Positions 1 through 6,929 are shown, counted from the stretch's first letter. The stretch is DNA of 11,791 nt from CAYUNT01 sp964446285 (GCA_964446285.1 CAYUNT010000146.1:1-11791), one strand, 5' to 3'. Notes: generated by a model not told the origin, from the letters alone. Numbers and translations: made by a program.

Positions 1-1
1 G

Positions 2-133
2 TCCGGCGAACGCCTCCGCGGCGTCCGGGGAGATGCCGTGTCGCTCCTCGATGCGTCGTATGCGGGCGTCGAGGTTGGCGAGCAGTTCGAAAGTGTGATC
101 CCGAAGGACACCGTCGCGCTTCTCCTAGGGTAA
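2..133 (+). CDS. C-terminal end of an unidentified protein, possibly a glycoside hydrolase C-terminal beta domain (partial)
   Basis: An open frame enters from the left edge and ends at TAA 131-133, giving 43 residues with mostly G/C in third positions. The tail reads as beta strands and ends in IPKDTVALLLG. This resembles the closing strands of the C-terminal beta-sandwich of alpha-galactosidase-type and related glycoside hydrolases, which often end in a Val-Pro-x-x-x-Val-x-Leu-Leu pattern. That resemblance is recalled and weak. The minus strand also reads as a helical-looking peptide here, but that frame has a stop near 124 and no start codon, so the plus reading is preferred. Two hairpins follow the stop. 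Function stays unassigned; only the C-terminus is visible. Confidence 0.4.
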   Translation, partial: SGERLRGVRGDAVSLLDASYAGVEVGEQFESVIPKDTVALLLG

Positions 134-177
134 ATGTGCGGGCGGGCGTAAGTCGGCGTGGACACGCCAGAAACGAC

Positions 178-210
178 GAGACCCCGAGGGGATCACCCCA
201 CGGGGTCTTG
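178..210. terminator. GC-rich near-palindromic hairpin between the left-edge gene and the tRNA pair
   Basis: AGACCCCG (179-186) pairs with CGGGGTCT (201-208), and inside it GGGG (188-191) pairs with CCCC (196-199) around an ATCA loop, with one A/A mismatch. The hairpin is strong and nearly symmetric. Neither strand has a long T run directly after it. It lies between two convergent units, the plus-strand gene ending at 133 and the minus-strand tRNAs ending at 249, so a bidirectional terminator role is inferred. A smaller hairpin, GGCGT-GGAC-ACGCC, lies at 155-168. Confidence 0.45.
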
Positions 211-214
211 CGTT

Positions 215-239
215 AAATAAGAACCGCTGAAATCGGCGG
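215..239 (-). terminator. Possible intrinsic terminator of the tRNA pair
   Basis: Read on the minus strand, CCGCCG-ATTT-CAGCGG (239 down to 224) forms a short stem with one C/A mismatch, followed by TTCTTATTT. It begins ten bases after the 3' end of tRNA-Asn, where a tRNA transcript would be expected to end. The stem is short, so termination may also use the GC-rich hairpin further on. Confidence 0.35.
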
Positions 240-248
240 ATTGAATTT

Positions 249-324
249 TGGCTCCGGCGGTAGGACTCGAACCTACAACAAACGGATTAACAGTCCGCTG
301 CGCTGCCGATTGCGCCACGCCGGA
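249..324 (-). tRNA. tRNA-Asn (anticodon GTT)
   Basis: A complete 76-base cloverleaf is on the minus strand. The acceptor stem TCCGGCG pairs with CGCCGGA, followed by a G discriminator and an encoded CCA (249-251 on the plus strand). The anticodon arm is CGGAC-TGTTAAT with anticodon GTT. The T arm is GTAGG-TTCGAGT-CCTAC. The G discriminator and GTT anticodon match bacterial tRNA-Asn. Only 28 bases separate it from tRNA-Leu upstream, so the two are probably processed from one transcript. Asn-tRNA may be made by AsnRS or by Asp-tRNA amidation; the gatB gene in this window makes the latter possible but does not prove it. Confidence 0.95.
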
Positions 325-352
325 GCAAGATAGCATTTTTTTCGGGAAAGGA

Positions 353-437
353 TGGTGCCGGGAGGGGGACTTGAACCCCCACGGAGTTACCCACACGCCC
401 CTCAAACGTGCGCGTCTGCCAGTTCCGCCATCCCGGC
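353..437 (-). tRNA. tRNA-Leu (anticodon GAG)
   Basis: A class II tRNA of 85 bases is on the minus strand. The acceptor stem GCCGGGA pairs with TCCCGGC, followed by an A discriminator and an encoded CCA. The D arm has the usual GGCGGAA...GGCAGACGC form. The anticodon arm CACGT-TTGAGGG-GCGTG gives anticodon GAG, reading CUC and CUU. A long variable arm follows, typical of tRNA-Leu, and the T arm is GGGGG-TTCAAGT-CCCCC. It is the upstream member of a tRNA pair with tRNA-Asn. Confidence 0.96.
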
Positions 438-463
438 GTTTGCATTCCTCTCCGCGAACAGGC

Positions 464-690
464 TGGGATTGCTCCCATCCTGGCGAATGGCTTCGAAGGG
501 ATTCATATCCCGTTCGGCCCATCCGCAAATGTTTCTTTTGGGCAAACGCGCCCCCGAATGCAAGGCTTTTCATGTGCGAAATCGCGTCGTCTTTTCTTTT
601 TTTCGCTCCGGCGCCCCAATCTGGCTCTCTTCAGGATATTTCACGCGCGGTCAACATGGCGGCAAAGGGATTGCATCCTCGTTCGGCTCA
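464..690. repeat. Three related small stem-loops in the intergenic region 438-809
   Basis: The 372 bases between tRNA-Leu and the next gene hold no convincing coding sequence. They hold three similar stem-loops: TGGGA-TTGC-TCCCA at 464-477, GGGAT-TCAT-ATCCC at 498-511, and GGGAT-TGC-ATCC at 668-679. The second and third lie in a longer degenerate direct repeat, 487-521 against 656-690. That repeat matches at about 25 of 35 positions, with shared blocks AAGGGATT and CGTTCGGC. Read towards the tRNAs, they sit where the tRNA promoter should be. No clear -35/-10 pair was found. Function is unknown. Confidence 0.4.
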
Positions 691-809
691 ATGAGAAAAG
701 ACGCTTGAGATAGCGCGACGCCGGCGGTGGAAAGGCAGCCGCCCGATTCAGCCCTATCCATTCCGCCCGTTTGTTTTCCGCCTGTTATGGCAGCGGGGGG
801 GGAATTTTA

Positions 810-2426
810 ATGGCTTTCGCCGCAAAATCTGCCCGCAAGACCGTGCTTGTTTTCGTGTTGTTGACCGCTCTGGCGTGCGAAGGCGTTGTCATTTATTTCT
901 TGTTCACATCAAGCAATCCGGCCATCGCCCCGTGGCGGGAAAATCCGGGCAAGGCCGCCGCCGGGAATCGCGGGCGGGACAACAAAAACTCCGGAGATTT
1001 GCAGGCGGGCCAGGCGTCCGTAAATGCACCGGCCGTTTCCGCTTTCGACGCGCTTTCCAGCCCGCCGTTGCGGATTGGATCCACGCCCCAGCTGTTCGTG
1101 GATGAATGCCTGGTCGGACGCCTGGACGGCGCGCGGCTGGAACTCCACAGTCCAGTCCCCCGCGAGGTTTGTTTTGAGTTCGACGCCCCCTGGGAAGGGC
1201 CGGAATGCGGTTATGTGACAGTTTTCCGCGATGGCAGCCAGTTTCGGATGGTATATCGCGGCGGCGGCGAATCCACGCGCGAGGTCACCTGCCTGGCCGA
1301 AAGCGCCGACGGCATTCGCTGGAACCGCCCGTCGCTTGGCCTGATCGAGTTTAACGGCAGCAAGGACAACAACATCATCTGGACAGCGCGCAGAGCCTCT
1401 TACGGGGAATCGCACAACTTTACGCCTTTTCTGGACACCAACCCAGCCTGCCTTCCCGAGGAGCGCTACAAAGCAGTGGCGTTGCTAATTCATCCGGACG
1501 AATCCGGCGAACAGCGCCGGATGCTTGCCGCGCTTGTATCGCGCGACTGCATTCATTGGCAGCGCATGGGAGAAAAACCAATCATCCGCTCAGGCTCTTT
1601 CGATTCGCAAAATACTGCCTTCTGGGACGCCGCGCGCGAGCGTTATGTCTGTTTTTCCCGGATTGGACGCGAAGGGAAGCGGAGTATTCAGATCAGCACA
1701 TCCGCGGATTTTCGGTTCTGGTTCGCTCCCAAGCCACTGGATTTCGGCGCCACACCCCTCGAACAATTCTACACCAACGACATCGTTCCATATTCGCGCG
1801 CGCCTGAGATTCTCCTGGGATTTCCTATGCGTTTTGTTCCAGAACGCAAAAGCATCGGAGTGGAAGGAATAAAAACTGATGGGGTTTCCGACGCCGTGTT
1901 TATGGCGAGCCGCGATGGCTTTCACTGGACTCGCCTTTTCATGGAGGCATTTATCCGCCCCGGGCTGGACCAGGCCAATTGGGGCCATGCGCACGGAAAC
2001 AACACCCCGGCGTTTGGGATTCTGGATACCGCGCCGGGCGAGTTGTCTATTTACTGGGCTGAAAATTACGGAAAAATCCCTCGCCTGCGCCGCGGGACCT
2101 TGCGCGTGGATGGCTTTGCGTCGGTTCACGGACCCTGGAAAGGCGGCGAGATGATTACGCGACCGCTGATTTTCAAGGGGCGGCGGCTGGTCATGAACTA
2201 TTCGACCAGCGCGGTTGGGTCTATCCGCGTGGAAGTGCAGCAGGATAACGGCACTCCGTTTGCAGGACTCGAATTGTCACATTGTCCGGAAATCTACGGC
2301 GACGAAATCGAACGCGAAGTCCGATGGGAGGGCGGCGCGGACCTGACCGCCGCCGCGGGCCACCCGGCGCGATTTCGCTTTTCCATCAAGGACGCGGACC
2401 TGTATTCGTTCCGGATTCTCAACTGA
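810..2426 (+). CDS. Membrane-anchored beta-propeller protein, glycoside hydrolase GH32/43-like (putative)
   Basis: The protein has 538 residues. ATG 810 is preferred because a G-rich ribosome site (GGGGGGGGAA, about 794-803) lies just before it; an in-frame TTG at 771 would add 13 residues. Residues 10-32 form one hydrophobic segment after a basic start, reading as a signal anchor with the rest outside the cytoplasm. A low-complexity linker (about 40-85) leads to the catalytic-like region. Markers are PQLFVDE (93-99), FDAPWEG (124-130), ESADGIRW (164-171), FDSQNTAFW (264-272), EAFIRPGLD (379-387), DGFASV (434-439) and KDADLYSFR (527-535). From memory these match a propeller family common in Planctomycetota, Verrucomicrobiota and allies, annotated as glycosyl hydrolase-like. 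Carbohydrate binding or cleavage is inferred; substrate and catalytic residues cannot be assigned by eye. Cys23 is not in a canonical lipobox. Confidence 0.75.
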   Translation: MAFAAKSARKTVLVFVLLTALACEGVVIYFLFTSSNPAIAPWRENPGKAAAGNRGRDNKNSGDLQAGQASVNAPAVSAFDALSSPPLRIGSTPQLFVDECLVGRLDGARLELHSPVPREVCFEFDAPWEGPECGYVTVFRDGSQFRMVYRGGGESTREVTCLAESADGIRWNRPSLGLIEFNGSKDNNIIWTARRASYGESHNFTPFLDTNPACLPEERYKAVALLIHPDESGEQRRMLAALVSRDCIHWQRMGEKPIIRSGSFDSQNTAFWDAARERYVCFSRIGREGKRSIQISTSADFRFWFAPKPLDFGATPLEQFYTNDIVPYSRAPEILLGFPMRFVPERKSIGVEGIKTDGVSDAVFMASRDGFHWTRLFMEAFIRPGLDQANWGHAHGNNTPAFGILDTAPGELSIYWAENYGKIPRLRRGTLRVDGFASVHGPWKGGEMITRPLIFKGRRLVMNYSTSAVGSIRVEVQQDNGTPFAGLELSHCPEIYGDEIEREVRWEGGADLTAAAGHPARFRFSIKDADLYSFRILN

Positions 2427-2442
2427 TCCCCACCTGTGGGGA
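2427..2442 (+). terminator. Stem-loop directly after the beta-propeller gene
   Basis: TCCCCA (2427-2432) pairs perfectly with TGGGGA (2437-2442) around a CCTG loop, starting at the first base after the TGA. No T tract follows, so this may protect the 3' end or act as a weak terminator. The rest of the gap to 2671 shows nothing I can name. Confidence 0.35.
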
Positions 2443-2671
2443 ACCTCTGACGGGCCGCGATCTCATTCCCCTCCGGGCGCGGGCGGCGTTGTTTTTCCAA
2501 GCCTGTGCAAGACAAGCGATTTGGGAATCCCGCTTGATGTCGCGTTGCCTTCTGGGATGTATGGAGGACGCAGGCCGTTTGTCCGCCGGATCAGGGCCTC
2601 CATCTGGCATCTATCCTGAGCGCTAGAGAAGTCACACCCTCTCTTGGTTGGCATCTGTTGATTTTCGCGTG

Positions 2672-4126
2672 ATGATCCAAACCAGTAATTCCGAACCTGC
2701 CCCCTCCCGCTTTCTGACGAGCCTTGCGGCGCAATTGCGCCGCAGCGGCCGAGTGTTGCGCCTTTACGCGGGGCCTTGGATATTGCGCGGCTTGGCGCGC
2801 GCGGGCGCGGGACCTTTTGCGGAAATAGAGATTGGTTCCTGGCGCTTGATCCTTCATGCCGGCAATCCGCACCAATGTCAGGCGCTGTTAGGCGCCTATC
2901 GCGAAGATACGGTGCAGCTTTTTCGGCGAATTTTGCGCCCGGGCGACACGTATGTGGAGGTTGGCGCCGAAGTGGGCTGCCTGGCCGCGCAGGCGAGCGC
3001 GCTAATTGCCCCCGGCGGGCGCATGTTGCTATTCGAGCCAGACCCGCGCGTGTTCGCGCGTCTGATGCGCCATGCGCATTCCGCTCCTGCCGCGCAATCC
3101 CCCAAGACCATTCTTTACAAGCGCGCATGTACGGATAAGGATGCCTCGCTTACGCTTTGGCTTGGGGGCGAGGAAGGGCAATCGCGCATTCTGGCGGAAT
3201 GTGAAGGTGGAATATCCATTCCCACCGATGTGCCCACGGCGCCTGGCGAATCCACAGAGCCTGACATTACGCCGCCCTTGCCTGGCACGGGCGTGTCGCG
3301 GACGCCGCCAAACGCGCCCAAGCGCGCTGCCCTCCCTGTCCTGCCTGCGGCTTTGGGCGCATCCGCCTATGTGCGCGGGCTTGCCCTGGATCAGGCGCTT
3401 GCAGATCGCGGAATCGAGCGAATCCGCCTGATGGTGCTGGATGCGCAGGGGCATGAAATCTGTGCTCTTCGCGGATTGCGCCGCGCGCTTTCTGAGCAAC
3501 TCGTGGATTATTTTATTGTGACCAAATCCACGCCGCTTTTGGAAAATTCCGGCTACACGCCGGCGCATCTCCACGCTGTGTTTGCCGCCCACGGCTATGT
3601 GGGGATCATGGAAACCGGCGAAATGCTGACGCCGCGCAACTTGCTTCATTCGCAGTGTGCCAATATTCTCTATGCGCTGCATGAGGATCGCCTGTGCGAT
3701 GCACTGGGAGATCGCGCCCCTTCGCCTGCGCCCTCGCCGTCTCAGGCAATGTCTGCCAGCCGCGCCGCCGCAGAAACAGTGCCGGAATGGGGAATAGGAC
3801 ACGAAACGGCGAATTGGGAGCCTTTTGCTCACCAACAAGTGGAAGCGTTTTGGGAACAAGTATTGAATCCGCACCATCCGGCCATCGAGGCGAATCGGAT
3901 TATCACCCGGGCGCGCCGGGGGCGGGTTCGGGAAGCCATCAGCGATGCCCAGGCGTTTTTGCGCGATCATCCCGAGGCCTTCTATCTGCGGGGGCGTCTG
4001 GCGGAATGGCTTCGCGAGGCCGGGCAGCGCGGCGAAGCGCTGGAGCAATATCGTTTGTATCTGGAAAAAAATCCGCACGACGCCGAGGCGCGCCGCAGGC
4101 TCGAAGAACTCGAACGCCGCCGCTGA
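2672..4126 (+). CDS. FkbM-family-like SAM methyltransferase with C-terminal TPR-like region
   Basis: The protein has 484 residues from ATG 2672. GTG 2669 or TTG 2648 are alternatives, and none has a clear ribosome site. Residues about 55-340 follow the FkbM (Methyltransf_21) layout. The SAM loop is YVEVGAEVG (94-102), with Glu and Ala-Glu where DxGANxG is usual. FEPDP (121-125) is the acidic end of strand two. LDAQGHEICALRG (256-268) matches the conserved D-x-E-G-x-E segment near strand five, with Gln replacing the first Glu. A Pro/Thr-rich stretch at about 183-228 interrupts the fold between strands. Residues 346-372 are a Ser/Pro/Ala linker. The end (about 384-484) is helical and TPR-like, with RGRLAEWLREAGQRGEALEQ (440-459) the clearest unit. 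FkbM enzymes typically O-methylate sugars or small molecules, and TPR regions bind partners. The target is unknown, and reduced or altered activity is possible given the changed motifs. Confidence 0.7.
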   Translation: MIQTSNSEPAPSRFLTSLAAQLRRSGRVLRLYAGPWILRGLARAGAGPFAEIEIGSWRLILHAGNPHQCQALLGAYREDTVQLFRRILRPGDTYVEVGAEVGCLAAQASALIAPGGRMLLFEPDPRVFARLMRHAHSAPAAQSPKTILYKRACTDKDASLTLWLGGEEGQSRILAECEGGISIPTDVPTAPGESTEPDITPPLPGTGVSRTPPNAPKRAALPVLPAALGASAYVRGLALDQALADRGIERIRLMVLDAQGHEICALRGLRRALSEQLVDYFIVTKSTPLLENSGYTPAHLHAVFAAHGYVGIMETGEMLTPRNLLHSQCANILYALHEDRLCDALGDRAPSPAPSPSQAMSASRAAAETVPEWGIGHETANWEPFAHQQVEAFWEQVLNPHHPAIEANRIITRARRGRVREAISDAQAFLRDHPEAFYLRGRLAEWLREAGQRGEALEQYRLYLEKNPHDAEARRRLEELERRR

Positions 4127-4216
4127 CATCATTCGCGGCCGCCATCAGATTACAACGCCGCAGCCTGTGCGCGCGCGTGCTTGTTCTGACGCCATGCGCG
4201 CTGACATGCCATTCGC

Positions 4217-4239
4217 GCCGCCTGTGGTTTCGCGGCGGC
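4217..4239 (+). terminator. Possible terminator after the FkbM-like gene
   Basis: GCCGCC (4217-4222) pairs with GGCGGC (4234-4239) around an 11-base loop, and TCCTTCC follows. It lies about 90 bases after the stop. The stem is GC-rich but the T run is poor, so the call is tentative. Confidence 0.3.
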
Positions 4240-4274
4240 TCCTTCCGGGGCGCATCTTGACACTGCATTAGAAA

Positions 4275-4337
4275 GTTCGTAGTGCACGCTTCAGCGTGCC
4301 GTTAGACAGCAAGCAAACTAAAGTTTGAACTACAAAC
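4275..4337. repeat. REPIN-like element: two GTAG-headed palindromes in inverted orientation
   Basis: The left arm (4275-4299) is GTTCGTAGT followed by the perfect hairpin GCACGCT-TC-AGCGTGC (4284-4299). The right arm, read on the minus strand from 4337, is GTTTGTAGTT followed by the hairpin CAAACT-TT-AGTTTG (4327 back to 4314). A 14-base spacer (4300-4313) separates them. Both arms carry GTAG next to a hairpin, and their ends form a 9-base inverted repeat with one mismatch. The stems differ in sequence yet each is fully paired, which points to conserved structure. This is the known layout of REP doublets (REPINs/BIMEs) mobilised by RAYT (TnpA-REP) transposases. No such transposase is in this window, so mobilisation is inferred. 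Confidence 0.65.
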
Positions 4338-4398
4338 ATCTTGCTGGCCGTAACAGTGTCCAGATGCGTCTTCCTTCCGGCTTTTTCGCGGGCAATCC

Positions 4399-4426
4399 TT
4401 GACCCCGCAAGAAAGGTCACTATCCT
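4399..4426 (+). promoter_or_regulatory. Candidate sigma-70-type promoter for the OmpA-like lipoprotein gene
   Basis: TTGACC (4399-4404) matches the -35 consensus at five of six bases. After a 16-base spacer, TATCCT (4421-4426) matches the -10 consensus at four of six. Transcription would start near 4433, leaving a leader of about 75 bases before ATG 4508. The small dyad TCCT-GT-AGGA (4423-4432) covers the -10 and start region and could be an operator. The REPIN-like element ends 61 bases upstream. Confidence 0.45.
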
Positions 4427-4507
4427 GTAGGACGATGGAAGCGGATTGCGGCCTTGCGCTTTGCGCGGGGCGCATCCCGAGACGTTTAAATTGTTTTTGC
4501 ATCTCCT

Positions 4508-5839
4508 ATGACAACGATTCCTGCCATTCAGCGGTTTGATAATGCGATTGCATCCCGGCTGATGCGCGCGGCCTGCCTTGCTACGCTGGGGCTGGCGCTT
4601 GCGCTGTTGCTTTGCGGATGCGCGGAAATGAAACGTCTGGAAATGGAACGGGCGGCGCAGGGGGAGCAGATTCAAGCCCTGTCGCGCGAACGCGATCAAT
4701 ACAAGAAGGCCTATTACGATCTTGTGGCGATTCGCGAAAAAGAAAACAGCGATGCCGCCGCCGAACGCGAGCGTCTTGAACGCGACATGGAAAATTTGCG
4801 CGCCGAAGCCAATCAGAAACAAAACCAGCTTCAGGGCCAGGTGCAGTCGTTGGAAAAGCAGTTGCGCGAAGAAAAGCAACAGCGCGAAACCACCGAACAA
4901 GACCTGACCAGGCAAATCGAGACACTCAAAGCCGCGGCGGCAAAGACGCAAGAATCGCTGCAAGCCGCGGAACAGGAGCGTGATGCGCTTAAAACTCGCG
5001 CGGAGAAGGCCGAATCCTCTCTGGCCGCCACGTCCACCGAACGCGATCAACTCAAAGCGGATTCACTGCGCCTGAGCGGGGAATTGACCGCGTCGAAGGA
5101 CACCTCGGCGCGACTTCAGACGGAACTGGATGCGGCCAAGGCGGACCTGGCCTCGAAAACCGCCCGCGCTGATGAACTTGAACGTGAATTGCTCCGGCTG
5201 AAAACCCAGCCGCTGCCAGCCCTTAGCCCGACGCCTTCCGGCGAACCTGCTGGTGGAGCGGCGGGAGCGGCGGCCCCGTCGCGCCCTGCTTCCGACGAGG
5301 CCAAACGCGCCCTTGCCGGAGCCGCGGTTGTTCCGGGCGTTGGCTCAGGAGCAGGCGCGCCCGCGCCGGGTCTTCCCGCCGCCGAGGCCGAATCGCTCGC
5401 GAGGGAATTGCGCGAGGCTGCCGGCAAAAGCGCTGTTCCGGCGGGCAATTTCTCAATCGAATCCACGGCGCGAGGTGTTGTAGTCCGCCTCTCCACCGAC
5501 TGGCTTTTTGCGGATAAAAGCGTGCTGCTCAACGACGCCAATACTTCCGTCCTGGCTGCGATTGCCCAGGTGGCCGCCCGCCACGCCGCTCTCAACCTCC
5601 AAATTGAAGGCCACACGGACAACACACCCGTGCGCTCGCTGCCATTCCCGGACAACTGGGGCGTAGCCAGCGCGCGCGCCGAGGCCGTTGTGCGATGGCT
5701 CGAAACCGATGGCAAAATCAGCGGACGCCGCATGATTGGCATTGGGCGCTCCTGCTACGCGCCGCTTTCCGCCGCAGACACGCCCGAAGCGCGCCGCGCC
5801 AACCGCCGCGTGGAAATCTGGTTTGTTCCCAGTTCTTGA
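4508..5839 (+). CDS. Outer-membrane lipoprotein with long coiled coil and C-terminal OmpA/Pal/MotB-type peptidoglycan-binding domain
   Basis: The protein has 443 residues from ATG 4508; ATG 4562 (Met19) would still leave a full signal sequence, and neither start has a clear ribosome site. A hydrophobic segment (about 21-35) ends in the lipobox LCGC, making Cys38 the probable lipidated residue. Residues about 40-232 are a charged heptad-rich coiled coil. A Pro/Ala/Gly-rich linker runs from about 233 to 290. The last 130 residues are an OmpA-like domain: STDWLFADKS, then IEGHTDNTPV with the diaminopimelate-contacting Asp, then NWGVASARAEAVVRWL, then ARRANRRVEIWF with the paired Arg. In this family the domain holds peptidoglycan non-covalently, so the protein probably tethers the outer membrane to the wall through a long rod. 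No Tol or motility genes are adjacent, so it should not be called pal or motB. Confidence 0.88.
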   Translation: MTTIPAIQRFDNAIASRLMRAACLATLGLALALLLCGCAEMKRLEMERAAQGEQIQALSRERDQYKKAYYDLVAIREKENSDAAAERERLERDMENLRAEANQKQNQLQGQVQSLEKQLREEKQQRETTEQDLTRQIETLKAAAAKTQESLQAAEQERDALKTRAEKAESSLAATSTERDQLKADSLRLSGELTASKDTSARLQTELDAAKADLASKTARADELERELLRLKTQPLPALSPTPSGEPAGGAAGAAAPSRPASDEAKRALAGAAVVPGVGSGAGAPAPGLPAAEAESLARELREAAGKSAVPAGNFSIESTARGVVVRLSTDWLFADKSVLLNDANTSVLAAIAQVAARHAALNLQIEGHTDNTPVRSLPFPDNWGVASARAEAVVRWLETDGKISGRRMIGIGRSCYAPLSAADTPEARRANRRVEIWFVPSS

Positions 5840-5906
5840 CACCTCTTCCCCCCGCACAGCCGCAATTAAAAGACCTGTGAGACGGTTGGACGTCCTGAGG
5901 AAAGGC

Positions 5907-6818
5907 ATGATGAATAAAATGAGCCTAATGAAACATGTAATTTTGCAAATTAAGAAGCATCCAAGACTTGTTGCGTTGCTTAGGTCAACTGCGCAACAAG
6001 TCTCTCCCGAAACAGTGGTATTGTTGGACTACCCCATTAACCCAAGGCGAAGATGGGTTGAAGACAACCCACATCAATGCCTATATAATATCATTAACCA
6101 AAATAGATCCTCTTATAAAGCCGCCATGCAAGCCTTCTTGCCGCTGTCACAGTATTTCCTCACTATTCCGGCGCGGCGCACAGCCAGCTCTTTGCCAACT
6201 GAACCATGCTGGATAAATAGTTGGATACCCGCACTAGACGGCGTTGCGCTCTATGGCCACATAGTAATTCATAAACCCCAAATATACATGGAAGTTGGTT
6301 CGGGCAATTCCACGATGTTTGCTCGTAAAGCCATTGCAGATCATAATCTTGGAACGAGAATTGTATCGATAGATCCATGTCCCCGGGCAGAGGTTGCTGA
6401 AATATGTGATGAGGCCATCCGAAAACCAGTGGAAGAAGTGGACCTGCAAGTATTTGATCGGTTGGAGAAGAATGACATTTTGTTGATTGATAACTCGCAC
6501 AGAGTCTTTATGAACTCTGATGCAACGACGATGTTTCTAGACGTCATTCCCAGATTGAAGCCAGGTGTTTTAGTAGCTATCCATGACATAACACTTCCGT
6601 ATGATTATCCAACAGAGTGGGTTAATAGATTCTATTCTGAGCAGTATTTGCTAGCGGCGTATATACTTGCCAAGGGACACCTCTTCGACATAGTATTTCC
6701 GGGCATGTTCATAAGTCGCGATAAGGAATTGAGAAGTATCTTGGCCCCGTTATGGGAAAAAGAGGAAATGAAAAACATCAATACGCACGGCAACTTGTTC
6801 TGGATACGGATGCGATAG
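5907..6818 (+). CDS. Class I SAM-dependent methyltransferase, AT-richer than its neighbours
   Basis: The protein has 303 residues. Start ATG 5907 (or the adjacent ATG 5910) follows a good ribosome site, AGGAAAGG (5898-5905); an upstream extension would overlap the OmpA-domain gene and is rejected. IYMEVGSGNST (127-136) is the SAM-binding loop, IDPCPR (155-160) the second-strand acidic region, and DILLIDNSHR (190-199) and LVAIHDITLPYDYP (222-235) follow. The IDxSH and IHD signatures suit the Methyltransf_24-type group, which is often found near polysaccharide or cell-surface genes. The N-terminal 110 residues are unassigned. One 60-base line inside the gene (6301-6360) is 27/60 G+C, against 47/60 in a dinB line (7021-7080), and codons such as ATA and AGA are frequent. 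Recent acquisition is inferred. The substrate is unknown. Confidence 0.78.
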   Translation: MMNKMSLMKHVILQIKKHPRLVALLRSTAQQVSPETVVLLDYPINPRRRWVEDNPHQCLYNIINQNRSSYKAAMQAFLPLSQYFLTIPARRTASSLPTEPCWINSWIPALDGVALYGHIVIHKPQIYMEVGSGNSTMFARKAIADHNLGTRIVSIDPCPRAEVAEICDEAIRKPVEEVDLQVFDRLEKNDILLIDNSHRVFMNSDATTMFLDVIPRLKPGVLVAIHDITLPYDYPTEWVNRFYSEQYLLAAYILAKGHLFDIVFPGMFISRDKELRSILAPLWEKEEMKNINTHGNLFWIRMR

Positions 6819-6885
6819 GCAACGTCTGATACGGTGCTGCACGGGTCAGTAATTTTGCTGCGCTCCATTGCCGCCAGTGAGTTTG

Positions 6886-6910
6886 TATAATAGGAACAAT
6901 GGGACGGTTC
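6886..6910 (+). promoter_or_regulatory. Perfect -10 box and GAAC/GTTC dyad before dinB
   Basis: TATAAT at 6886-6891 is a consensus -10 element 38 bases before the dinB start. The position 17 bases upstream (CTCCAT) is a poor -35, so an activator or another element may contribute. Just after it, GAAC (6894-6897) and GTTC (6907-6910) form an inverted pair nine bases apart across the predicted transcription start. dinB is commonly LexA-controlled and some LexA proteins read GAAC/GTTC half-sites, but the known Gram-positive spacing is four bases, so LexA binding here is only a hypothesis. Confidence 0.4.
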
Positions 6911-6929
6911 TGGTGCGTTTCCACAAACC

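Noticed and set aside
248..713. Several overlapping small open frames across the tRNAs and the following gap
   Set aside because: They translate tRNA sequence and intergenic sequence and show no ribosome sites or conserved motifs.
2443..2671. Possible small gene or promoter between the propeller and FkbM-like genes
   Set aside because: A TTGATG with an off-consensus -10 was seen, but no convincing promoter, ribosome site or conserved peptide.
3029..4132. A long open frame on the minus strand opposite the FkbM-like gene (367 codons)
   Set aside because: It mirrors the GC-rich plus-strand codons, has a low-complexity Arg/Gly/Ala-rich translation with no motifs, and the plus strand carries recognisable methyltransferase motifs.
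5736..5906. A 57-codon extension of the AT-richer methyltransferase into the end of the OmpA-domain gene
   Set aside because: It overlaps the OmpA-like coding end in another frame and reads as Arg/Ala/Pro-rich shadow sequence; a good ribosome site precedes ATG 5907.
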